From contig VGZR01000014.1 of NCBI GenBank assembly GCA_016872515.1, forward strand, positions 1 through 59,914: DNA of 59,914 bases. The letters run 5' to 3'. The notes below the pieces were generated by a model, which was not told the DNA's origin, did not search any database, and saw only the letters and a program-made list of their open reading frames with translations. Each line of letters starts with the position of its first letter. The first letter of the stretch is position 1. The translations under genes and the position numbers were made by a program. Below, in pieces: positions 53,227 through 59,914 of this stretch. This DNA comes from SAR202 cluster bacterium. GTDB lineage: Bacteria > Chloroflexota > Dehalococcoidia > Lucifugimonadales > VGZR01.

Positions 53227-53773
53227 CGCCGGAGGAGTCGGCGGCGAGGATGGCGGCGAAGTCGTAGCCACGGCGTCGCAACTCGGCACTGCCGCCCTGG
53301 TTCCTGTCGAGGATGCAGAGCACCTTGACGACCTGGCAGCCCGCCTCCTCGACGGCGGCGATGGCGTGGAACAAGGACGCGGCGGAGGTGCAGGTGTCGT
53401 CCACGACGGCGACTCGTGCGCCCGGCTTCAGCGGCCCTTCAATCATCCGGCTCGTGCCGTGGCCCTTGGCCTCTTTGCGCACGATGAGGCCGGGGATGGG
53501 CAGCCCCTCCAGGTGGCTGACGGCGGCGACGGAGGCGACGATCGGGTCGGCGCCGAGGGTCGGCCCTGCGATGGCCTCGGCGCGGCATGCGTACAGTAGC
53601 GGCAGCAGCGCCACGGCCACCAGGTAAGCCCCTTCGGGGTCAAGGGTCAGGAGCCGTCCGTCGAAGTAGTAGCTCGACGTGCCGCCCGCGGAGAGCTTGA
53701 ACTGGCCGAACTGCAGCGCGCCCCGGCGTTTGGCAAGTTCGAGGATCAGGTTGGCTATCATCCGCTGACTCAT
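53204..53773 (-). CDS. pyrE: Orotate phosphoribosyltransferase
   Basis: 189 residues. The N-terminal GTSSYYFDGRLLTLDPEG is the OPRTase substrate-binding region. IAGPTLGADPIVASVAAVS precedes the flexible loop (RKEAKGHG), and the PRPP-binding motif is VAVVDDTCTSAASL. It makes OMP from orotate in pyrimidine synthesis. ATG 53773 overlaps the nadD stop (ATGA). Its last seven codons lie inside the 36-bp inverted repeat. The gene is intact. Confidence 0.9.
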   Translation of the reverse strand: MSQRMIANLILELAKRRGALQFGQFKLSAGGTSSYYFDGRLLTLDPEGAYLVAVALLPLLYACRAEAIAGPTLGADPIVASVAAVSHLEGLPIPGLIVRKEAKGHGTSRMIEGPLKPGARVAVVDDTCTSAASLFHAIAAVEEAGCQVVKVLCILDRNQGGSAELRRRGYDFAAILAADSSGAIAPSDR

Positions 53774-54420
53774 TGCCCTCTTCCCTCTCGCTTGGATGCG
53801 GCCTGCACCCGGTACAGCCTGTGTTTGAGGATGTACGCCTCGACCTTCTCGGGGACGCGGTATTTGATTGAGTGGCCCTCGGCCACGCGTGCGCGGATAT
53901 CCGTCCCGCTGATGGCGATCTGGCTCCCGTCCAAGACGAGGACCCCCCTGCCTGCACCCGGAAGGACGCGGTCGAGCCACTCGGGCTGGAAGCCGTCGGT
54001 CTGGCCGCCCTCGCCGGGCGGACGGTTGAAGGTCACGAGTTTCGCCAGCTTCAGCACCTGCTCAGGCCGGTGCCACCGCTCCATGTGCCGCAGCGAGTCG
54101 GCGCCCAGAAGGAGGAAGATCTGCTCCTCAGGCCCGAGCTGGCGGCGCATCTCCCGAAGCGTGTCAAGGGTGTAGGACGGCCCAGGCCGCCGGACCTCCA
54201 TGTCCGAGACGCGGAAGCGGCGGTTGGACGACACCGCGATTTCCACCATCGCCAGCCGGTGTCGCGCTTCCGAAACCTGCCGGTCGCTCTTCAGCCACGG
54301 CTGGCCAGCAGGGACGAACCACACCTCGTCCAGGGACATGAACTCCCTTGCTTCCTCGGCCTTGAGGAGGTGGCCCAGGTGGATGGGGTCGAAGGTGCCG
54401 CCGAACAGGCCGATGCGCAC
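53770..54420 (-). CDS. nadD: Nicotinate-nucleotide adenylyltransferase
   Basis: 216 residues from GTG 54420. RIGLFGGTFDPIHLGHLL is the nucleotidyltransferase HxGH region. DEVWFVPAGQPWLKSDR and LLLGADSLRHMERWH follow, and ISGTDIRARVAEG is the C-terminal ISxTxxR motif. It makes nicotinate adenine dinucleotide in NAD synthesis. The frame is open further upstream inside obgE, but homologues begin at the chosen start, 1 bp after the obgE stop. Part of the obgE-nadD-pyrE run; rsfS, often near nadD, is absent. Confidence 0.92.
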   Translation of the reverse strand: MRIGLFGGTFDPIHLGHLLKAEEAREFMSLDEVWFVPAGQPWLKSDRQVSEARHRLAMVEIAVSSNRRFRVSDMEVRRPGPSYTLDTLREMRRQLGPEEQIFLLLGADSLRHMERWHRPEQVLKLAKLVTFNRPPGEGGQTDGFQPEWLDRVLPGAGRGVLVLDGSQIAISGTDIRARVAEGHSIKYRVPEKVEAYILKHRLYRVQAASKREGRGQ

Positions 54421-54421
54421 G

Positions 54422-55723
54422 CTACTCCCACTCCCATTCGAGCTTGCCCGCGCGAACGTGGTCGCCGGGCTTGACACCCATCTTTTCGAGCTGCCGGACC
54501 ACGCCGGTCTTCACGAGCCGCTGGTAGAACTGCGTCCTCGCGGCCCAGTTGGCTTCGTCCACCATGGCTGCCACTCGCGTCACCTCGGGCGAGGTTATCA
54601 CAAACACATCGCCCTTCCGCTCCACCTCGATGCCTTTGCGCTCCGGTTTGGGCCGTAGGACGGGCAACTCCTCCGCCCGCTTGCCTGGCGGGCGGGGCTC
54701 CGGTTCCGCCGTAGATGCCGCATGTTCCTTGCGGGCTGCCACAAGGAGTTCCAGGATTGCATCCATCAGGGTCGGGATGCCCTCCCTGGTGGCAGCTGAC
54801 ATGGCGAACACCGGCCGCTCTTCGCCCGCCAGCCTCTGCCGGATTTCCGGTTCACGCTGGCGGGCTTCGGGCATGTCCATCTTGTTCAAGGCGATAACCT
54901 GGGGCTTTTTCGCCAGCCGCTCGTCGAACAGGGCCATCTCTTTGTCCACCTGACGAAGGCTGGCGACGGGGTCTTCTGCGGATGCGTCAGCGAGGTGGAT
55001 GAGGACGCGGGTTCGCTCGACGTGACGGAGGAACTCATGCCCTAGCCCCGCTCCAGCGTGCGCTCCCTTGATCAGCCCCGGGATGTCCACCATGACAAAG
55101 CTCTGTCCCTTGTGATTCACGACCCCGAGGACTGGTTCGAGGGTCGTGAATGGATAGTCAGCAATCTTGGGCCGGGCAGCAGACACGGCCGCCAGTAGGC
55201 TGGACTTCCCCGCGTTGGGCGTCCCAACGATGCCAACGTCCGCCAGCAGCTTCAGTTCAAGCTGGATGGTTATCTTCTGCCCCTGCTCTCCTTCCTCAGC
55301 CAGCAAGGGAAACCGGTTCGTCGAGGTGACGAACCTCGCGTTGCCGCGTCCCCCATGGCCTCCCTTCGCGACTAGGAGGCGCTGCCTTGGGGCAGTCAGG
55401 TCGGCCAACCGCCGGGTTGCCCTCTGCTCTTCCCTCACCCAAACCTCGGTTCCCTGCGGGACTTCTATACGTGTGTCTGCGCCATTCTTCCCATGCTTCT
55501 GCTGTCCGGCCCCGGGTCCACCGCCTTCCGCCTTGAAATGCTTCTTGTGCTGGAATTCGAAGAGCGTCGTTAGGTTTGGATTCACTTCGAGGTAAACATC
55601 GCCCCCGTTCCCTCCATCTCCGCCATCCGGACCGCCATACGGGATAAACTTTTCTCTCCGGCCGCTTATGCAGCCCGACCCACCACTGCCACTGACGATG
55701 TGGATAGCTACACAGTCAATCAT
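54422..55723 (-). CDS. obgE: GTPase Obg
   Basis: 433 residues with all three parts. The glycine-rich Obg domain (GGSGGSGCISGRREKFIPYGGPDGGDGG, PGAGQQKHGKNGADTRIEV) covers about 1-157. The G domain has GTPNAGKSSLL near 166, DIPGLIKGA, NKMD and SAAT. The C-terminal OCT domain is about 350-430 (KGDVFVITSPEVTRVAAMVD). Obg controls ribosome assembly and growth. It lies 246 bp downstream of dnaA, with DnaA boxes in between. Intact. Confidence 0.97.
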   Translation of the reverse strand: MIDCVAIHIVSGSGGSGCISGRREKFIPYGGPDGGDGGNGGDVYLEVNPNLTTLFEFQHKKHFKAEGGGPGAGQQKHGKNGADTRIEVPQGTEVWVREEQRATRRLADLTAPRQRLLVAKGGHGGRGNARFVTSTNRFPLLAEEGEQGQKITIQLELKLLADVGIVGTPNAGKSSLLAAVSAARPKIADYPFTTLEPVLGVVNHKGQSFVMVDIPGLIKGAHAGAGLGHEFLRHVERTRVLIHLADASAEDPVASLRQVDKEMALFDERLAKKPQVIALNKMDMPEARQREPEIRQRLAGEERPVFAMSAATREGIPTLMDAILELLVAARKEHAASTAEPEPRPPGKRAEELPVLRPKPERKGIEVERKGDVFVITSPEVTRVAAMVDEANWAARTQFYQRLVKTGVVRQLEKMGVKPGDHVRAGKLEWEWE

Positions 55724-55969
55724 CTAGTGAAGTGTCTTTCACAGATAACAACAGTATGGGGGGCGGCCTGTGGGGATATCTGCCGCCCACGGCGTGCTAT
55801 AGGGATTGTATCAAGAGAGTGTACGGCGAAGGCTTTTGGATAGACGGTGGAGAGTCTGTGGAGCGCGGTGAACAAGGGGAAAGACGTTGGTAAACAGGGA
55901 GGGTTGTCCACAAAGGAGGACGCTTATCCACAACACCGCCGTGAGTTGTCAACATGAAAGGGCTTTAGG
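55724..55969. promoter_or_regulatory. dnaA-obgE intergenic region with DnaA boxes (candidate oriC part)
   Basis: 246 bp. TTATCCACA at 55924-55932 is a perfect DnaA box, TTGTCCACA at 55904-55912 differs by one base, and looser matches lie nearby. A TGTGGATAG lies just inside obgE at 55699-55707. The region is AT-richer than the coding sequence around it. With the boxes upstream of dnaA it suggests a replication origin. Confidence 0.6.
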
Positions 55970-57526
55970 CTAGGACGGCCGTTCTTTGCCTCGGGTGCCG
56001 AGAGCCTCCCGTATGTTCAGGACGTCGCGCCTCAGGTGAGCATCGGTATCCATCTGCTGCGCGATGCGTAGGCAGGCATGGAGGACCGTTGAGTGGTCCT
56101 TGCCTCCGAGCGCCCGCCCGACGGCGGAGAGGCCAAGGCGGGACTCCTGACGGAGGAGATACATGGCCACATGGCGAGCCAGGGCTGTGCGCTTGTCCCG
56201 GAGGCGGCCCAGGAGCACTTCCTTCTCCACGTGGAAGTACGAGGAGACCGCACCTATGACATCCTGCTCGGTCGGTCGGCGCCGCTCGGCCTGGTAGAGG
56301 GCGTCGGCGATGGCCCGACGGGCGAGGTCAACGGTCACCTCGGAGCCGACGAGGTCGGCGTAGGCGGCCAAGCGGGTGAGGCCGCCCTCGAGCTCGCGGA
56401 TGTTGTGGTGGATCCGCTCTGCGAGGAACTGAAGCACATCGGGGGAGATGGAGCGGTGGAGCGAGTCGGCCTTGGCCCGGAGGATGGCGAGGCGGGTCTC
56501 CAGGTCTGGGGCCTGGATGTCCACAACGAGGCCACCGGCCAGACGGGAGCGCACCCGGTCTTCCAGAAGCGCCAAGGCAGTGACGGGCCGGTCGCTGGAG
56601 ATGACGACCTGCCGCCCGGTCATATGGAGAGCGTTGAAGGTATGGAAGAAGCCTTCCTGGGTCTGCTCCTTCCCTATCAGGAACTGGATGTCGTCCAGGA
56701 GCAGGATGTCGGCGCTGCGGTAGCGGAGGCGGAAATCCTCGGCCCTCCCCTCGCGGATCGCCTTGATGTACTCGTTGGTGAACTCCTCGGTGGTGACGTA
56801 GATGGGATGGAGGCCGCGCGCCTCTACGGCGTGGCCGATGGCATGGAGCAGATGGGTCTTGCCCAGACCGACATCGGAGTAGATGAAGAGCGGGTTATAA
56901 ACGGAGCCGGGGCGCTCGGCGACGGCCAACGCGGCGGCGTGGGCAAGCTCATTTGACTTGCCCACGATGAAGGTGCCGAAGGTGTAGGCGGGGTTGAAGG
57001 TGCGCTTGGCGGGGATAGCCCGGCTAGTCGGCGCAGGCCGCGGTTGCACAGCCGCAGGAGCTTGGTGCTCGGGGGCCGGCTCCATCACCGCCGCGGCAGA
57101 AGAGGGGCGTTCCTCGGCCATGGTGACGGGCTGGACCGGCCCACGGGACGGCTCGGGCGCAGGCGGGGTAGCCCTCGCAGCCACAAGCGCAGGGTAGCGG
57201 GAGCGCACCGCTCCCGGGGAAGAGCGTGGCTCCGGGTCAGGCTGTGCGGTGGGCGCGGCTTGCCCGGCGGGGCTGCCCAGGACGCGGAAGCGCACCTCGA
57301 TGGGGGAGTGCGCCACGCGCTCGGCGGCCTGTGAGATGAGCGAATACATGCGCTGCTCCAGCGTCTCGGCGACGAAGGCGCTAGGCGTGCCGACTTCCAG
57401 GGTCCCGTCGGAGAGGGAAACCCCTACGGTATTCTTGAGCCACGTCTGGTAGGAGGGCCGGGTGACCTGGAGCTGCAACTCGCCGAGCACGGCTTCCCAG
57501 ACGTGCTTCGCGTCTGAATTGTTCAT
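55970..57526 (-). CDS. dnaA: Chromosomal replication initiator DnaA
   Basis: 518 residues. Domain I is about 1-85 (VWEAVLGELQLQVTRPSYQTWLKNT). A long Pro/Ala/Arg linker (85-185) follows. The AAA+ domain III begins FNPAYTFGTFIVGKSNELAHAAALAV, with Walker A SDVGLGKTHLLHAIG near 222 and Walker B ILLLDDIQF near 283. The DNA-binding domain IV ends GRALGGKDHSTVLHACLRI, the DnaA-box signature. I start at ATG 57526; an upstream in-frame extension lacks homology. Confidence 0.97.
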   Translation of the reverse strand: MNNSDAKHVWEAVLGELQLQVTRPSYQTWLKNTVGVSLSDGTLEVGTPSAFVAETLEQRMYSLISQAAERVAHSPIEVRFRVLGSPAGQAAPTAQPDPEPRSSPGAVRSRYPALVAARATPPAPEPSRGPVQPVTMAEERPSSAAAVMEPAPEHQAPAAVQPRPAPTSRAIPAKRTFNPAYTFGTFIVGKSNELAHAAALAVAERPGSVYNPLFIYSDVGLGKTHLLHAIGHAVEARGLHPIYVTTEEFTNEYIKAIREGRAEDFRLRYRSADILLLDDIQFLIGKEQTQEGFFHTFNALHMTGRQVVISSDRPVTALALLEDRVRSRLAGGLVVDIQAPDLETRLAILRAKADSLHRSISPDVLQFLAERIHHNIRELEGGLTRLAAYADLVGSEVTVDLARRAIADALYQAERRRPTEQDVIGAVSSYFHVEKEVLLGRLRDKRTALARHVAMYLLRQESRLGLSAVGRALGGKDHSTVLHACLRIAQQMDTDAHLRRDVLNIREALGTRGKERPS

Positions 57527-57939
57527 GTATGGTCTCCATCCTCGTGTAGGGCCAAAGAAGCCGATGGCCATGCGCTGCTCTGCCAACGAACCCGGAACGG
57601 CTCTCAGGCCGAAGGAGATTGTAGCACCGGCTTTTCAATGAAGGGCAAGGGGTGTCAAGGGAGTTTTCGACCACTTTTCCATGGCCTGTTGGCAAGCTCC
57701 GCAAGATGTGGATAATGTGGACATCCCCAGGGCCGCACAGGGAGCGGTCAATCGGACATCGGCGCATCGTGCCGCGACAGGTGAATGGTCTCCGCGATGT
57801 AAGGCTGCCGCGGGGAGGCCGAGGCGGTAATGGTGCAATCATTCACAAATAGCACCCTCGGATAGCGATGGTCACGAAAAGAGACCGCGTATGCACGCCG
57901 GGTTAAGGGTACCCCCAAGTCCGTTAGAGAGGTGAGTGT
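57527..57939. promoter_or_regulatory. dnaA upstream region with DnaA boxes
   Basis: 413 bp between dnaA and the divergent inositol-monophosphatase-like gene. TGTGGATAA at 57707-57715 is a perfect DnaA box (complement strand), followed directly by TGTGGACAT at 57716-57724. Such tandem boxes suit either dnaA autoregulation or origin function. No other gene is visible; dnaN is not next to dnaA. Confidence 0.6.
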
Positions 57940-58791
57940 GTGGAAGAGTTACCGAAGGGCAGGAGCGGCTCGGCGGCCGCGGAGGTCGCGCAGGACGCCG
58001 CGAGGCTGGCCGGGCGCATCCTCGTGGAGCGGTTCGGCCAAGTCAAGCAGGTGACGTTCAAGGGGCGTGGCAACGTGGTTACCGACGTGGACAAGGAGGT
58101 GGAGGTGGAGGTCATCGCCTTGCTGCAGCGCGAGTATCCGGGGATGTCCATCCTGGGCGAAGAGTCCGCGGCCCGCGCTCAAGGCACGGGAGGTCCGCCT
58201 GGAGCAGGCAAAGGGTACACCTGGATCGTGGACCCCTTGGACGGGACGCGGAACTACGCCTCGGGCATCCCCCACTACTCGGTGGTGGTGGCGCTGGCCC
58301 GCGACGGCGAGCCGGTCGTGGGCGTGAACCATGACCCGGTGCGCGACGAGCTGTTCTTCGCAGAGCGCGGCAAGGGAGCGTTCCTGAACGGGCAGCGGAT
58401 CCGCGTGTCCCAACGTACGGCTCTGGACGACTGCATCTTCGGCTCCGACCTGAGCTACCAGAACGAGGGCGCGGCCAACGGGCTGAAGCTCCTGGTGGGG
58501 CTGTGGCCGGGGATGCAGACGGTGCGCATCATGGGCTCGGCGGCGCTCGGCCTGTCGTGGGCCGCCTGCGGACGCGTGGACCTATTCTTCCACCACCAAC
58601 TCGAGCCGTGGGACCAGGTGGCGGGCATCCTGCTGGCCCAGGAGGCCGGCGGTGTCGCGACCGACCGCACGGGCCAGCCGGCCGCACTGCGCAGTGACGG
58701 CATCATCGCCACCAGCCCGGCGCTCCTGCGCGAGTTCCTCTGCAAGACCGACGGCATGGCCTGGCGCAATCCGACGCACCGGAAGGCATGA
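57940..58791 (+). CDS. Inositol-monophosphatase-family protein
   Basis: 283 residues with the complete metal site: Glu pair in ILGEESAA (about 72-75), DPLDGTRNY (98-106) and WDQVAG near 226. Members remove phosphate from inositol phosphate, fructose-1,6-bisphosphate or 3'-phosphoadenosine compounds. The Gly/Ser-rich loop after GEES may set the substrate. GTG 57940 follows AGAGAGGTGA. It lies divergent from dnaA and convergent with the HtrA-like gene. Confidence 0.92.
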   Translation: MEELPKGRSGSAAAEVAQDAARLAGRILVERFGQVKQVTFKGRGNVVTDVDKEVEVEVIALLQREYPGMSILGEESAARAQGTGGPPGAGKGYTWIVDPLDGTRNYASGIPHYSVVVALARDGEPVVGVNHDPVRDELFFAERGKGAFLNGQRIRVSQRTALDDCIFGSDLSYQNEGAANGLKLLVGLWPGMQTVRIMGSAALGLSWAACGRVDLFFHHQLEPWDQVAGILLAQEAGGVATDRTGQPAALRSDGIIATSPALLREFLCKTDGMAWRNPTHRKA

Positions 58792-58797
58792 GGCTGT

Positions 58798-59352
58798 CTA
58801 CGGCGTCGCCGGGCGCTCGCTGATGCGGATGTCGGCGGTGATCTTCTGGGGGCCGCGGTAGTACACGATGACGACCGTCTCGCCCGCCAGGTGCTTCCGG
58901 AGGAACTTGTACAGGTCGCCCGTGTTGCGGATGGGCGTGTCGCCGAGCTGGACGATGGCGTCGCCTTCCCTTAGCCCGAGCTCGGCGGCGCCCGTGTCGG
59001 GCACCGGCATGCCGAAGAAGTCCATGGCCACGACCTCGGTGAGGACTTGGACCACCGAGGGCTTAAGCAGCTTGACCACCTCGACAGTGGTGTAGGTCTG
59101 CCCTTCGGCGCCGAGGAGGTCGGCCCTGGGCGTGACCCCGCCGAGTTCGTCCGGCGCGGCCTGGTCCACGACGGTGGGCGAAGCCTGGTGCGTGACAACG
59201 ACCTGGCCAGAGGTGGGCGTGGCCTCGGCGGAGGCGTTTGCCGCCGGAGATACGGCTTCGGCCGGTGTGGGCGCTGGGCTTGGGTTGGAACACGCGGCCA
59301 CGGCTGCCAGCAACAGAGCGATGGCGGCTAAAGAGAGGATGCGGAAGAGCAC
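58798..59352 (-). CDS. HtrA-like lipoprotein with PDZ domain but no protease domain
   Basis: 184 residues from GTG 59352 (GGAGGTGA just upstream). A lipoprotein signal ends at Cys21 (AVAAC), followed by a Pro/Ala/Thr linker. VVKLLKPSVVQVLTEVVAMDFFG is the first strand of HtrA proteases, but the sequence then passes to GAAELGLREGDAIVQLGDTPIRNTGDLYKFLRKHLAGE, the PDZ domain. The whole trypsin-like domain, some 180-200 residues with the catalytic triad, is missing in frame. It cannot cut peptides but could still bind C-termini, or may be a pseudogene. Confidence 0.75.
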   Translation of the reverse strand: MLFRILSLAAIALLLAAVAACSNPSPAPTPAEAVSPAANASAEATPTSGQVVVTHQASPTVVDQAAPDELGGVTPRADLLGAEGQTYTTVEVVKLLKPSVVQVLTEVVAMDFFGMPVPDTGAAELGLREGDAIVQLGDTPIRNTGDLYKFLRKHLAGETVVIVYYRGPQKITADIRISERPATP

Positions 59353-59455
59353 GGGGTCACCTCCGGCGCCGGAGTATGGGCGTGCGGGTGGCCCAGGCCG
59401 GCCACATCACATGATAGAACGAACAGCGGCGGACGGCGTTAGGCGCAGCCTGGGG

Positions 59456-59487
59456 GCAAAAGGAACCGGCCCGCAGAGAACGGGCCT
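59456..59487 (-). terminator. Intrinsic terminator of rpsU
   Basis: On the minus strand GGCCCG, a 7-base loop and CGGGCC are followed by GGTTCCTTTTG. It lies 26 bp past the rpsU stop. Confidence 0.65.
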
Positions 59488-59512
59488 GTTGGCGCGAAGC
59501 AGACGGACTCGG

Positions 59513-59701
59513 CTAGCGGTTGCGGCGGCGGCGGGCTCGGCGGATGCTGCGGGCCTTGTCCATGCGGATCTGCTCGCCTTTGGAACGGAAGAAGCGGCGG
59601 TTGCGCAGCTCTCGCATGATGCCGGCGCGCTGGATGGCCGCCTGGAAGCGGCGCAACAGCATCTCGCCGTCCTCGCCCTCTCTCAACTGCACGTAAGACA
59701 C
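59513..59701 (-). CDS. rpsU: 30S ribosomal protein S21
   Basis: 62 residues from GTG 59701, with GAGGAG 5 bp upstream. SYVQLREGEDGEMLLRRF, then IMRELRNRRFFRSKGEQ and a basic Arg-rich end (ARSIRRARRRRNR) are typical of bS21, which sits near the mRNA exit on the small subunit. The frame is open upstream but homology begins here. It is a single-gene unit with its own terminator. Confidence 0.93.
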   Translation of the reverse strand: MSYVQLREGEDGEMLLRRFQAAIQRAGIMRELRNRRFFRSKGEQIRMDKARSIRRARRRRNR

Positions 59702-59830
59702 TGCTACTCCTCGAACTCGTGGGGAATCTGGGTGGGGAGAACACTGCGTCCAGCTTACCATGCCGCGCAAGGGGGTGGCAAGGGGTCCGTGTTCTCTCAC
59801 AACATTTGGTACAGGTGCATAAAATGAGCG

Positions 59831-59914
59831 ATGCGCAGAGTACCGATTCGAGAGATCATCGAGACCTGGAAAGCCAGTGGAGAGAACTATTCCCAGACAG
59901 CGCGTCAGTTGGGC
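59831..59914 (+). pseudogene. Transposase N-terminal fragment (cut by window edge)
   Basis: ATG 59831 opens MRRVPIREIIETWKASGEN, then YSQTARQLG, a helix-turn-helix opening like that of many transposases. It runs off the window after 28 codons. It has the same orientation as the transposase tail at position 3, so both may be copies of one element. Confidence 0.55.

Noticed and set aside
1-59914. CRISPR array, tRNA or rRNA genes
   Set aside because: I found no regularly spaced repeats and no tRNA-like or rRNA-like sequence when reading both strands.

Overview
The window is a GC-rich, gene-dense stretch of a bacterial chromosome. The gene mix fits Chloroflexota, perhaps a Dehalococcoidia or SAR202-like lineage: F420-type luciferase-like oxidoreductases, several CocE/NonD hydrolases, DUF5671 and DUF5667 membrane proteins, a peptide-binding lipoprotein with a VEKEATV-type linker, and an A2-type cytochrome oxidase. 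This placement is inferred from protein content only; there is no rRNA or other decisive marker. Both ends lie inside transposase genes, the 3' end of one at the left and the 5' end of one at the right. The contig may simply break at copies of one insertion sequence.

Layout. 1-4 kb: transposase tail, a cyclic-nucleotide-binding-domain protein, a ThDP enzyme, a broken NADH dehydrogenase and an SDR. 4-7.5 kb: secreted or membrane proteins, including a DUF5671 protein built from six repeats. 7.4-12 kb: a PIN/Phd toxin-antitoxin pair divergent from mfd, with a rich set of operator-like repeats between them. 12-17 kb: a leftward run of rplY, a VWA protein, an ATPase with a histone-like tail and a HAD hydrolase. 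17-18 kb: the remains of an ArsR-rhodanese gene and a GNAT. 18-33 kb: a catabolic island with SDRs, a phosphotriesterase-like metallohydrolase, three CocE/NonD hydrolases, three tandem acetamidase/formamidase genes and two luciferase-like oxidoreductases. Together these could open and oxidise amides, esters and lactones, though no substrate can be read from sequence. 33-36.6 kb: a peptide-binding lipoprotein and a kelch propeller.

36.7-40.1 kb holds a cytochrome c oxidase operon whose coxA and coxC are interrupted. 40-44.6 kb has a zinc ribbon, an RraA-like protein, SbcC and DUF488. 44.7-49.2 kb has a SnoaL-like protein and a heterodimeric ABC exporter with one degenerate site. 49.6-51.2 kb has an ECF sigma factor and its probable anti-sigma partner. 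51-53 kb has a GNAT carrying a repeat insertion and a decayed amidohydrolase, ending in a perfect 36-bp inverted repeat shared with pyrE. 53-57.5 kb is the housekeeping run dnaA-obgE-nadD-pyrE, with DnaA boxes on both sides of dnaA (candidate oriC). The right end has an inositol-monophosphatase-like enzyme, an HtrA-like lipoprotein lacking its protease domain, and rpsU.

A recurring theme is gene decay: nine loci carry premature stops, frameshifts or large internal deletions (ndh, arsR-rhodanese, mgtE, an SDR, coxA, coxC, a small hypothetical gene, an amidohydrolase, htrA). TAG, TAA and TGA all end intact genes here, so these stops look like mutations, not recoding.
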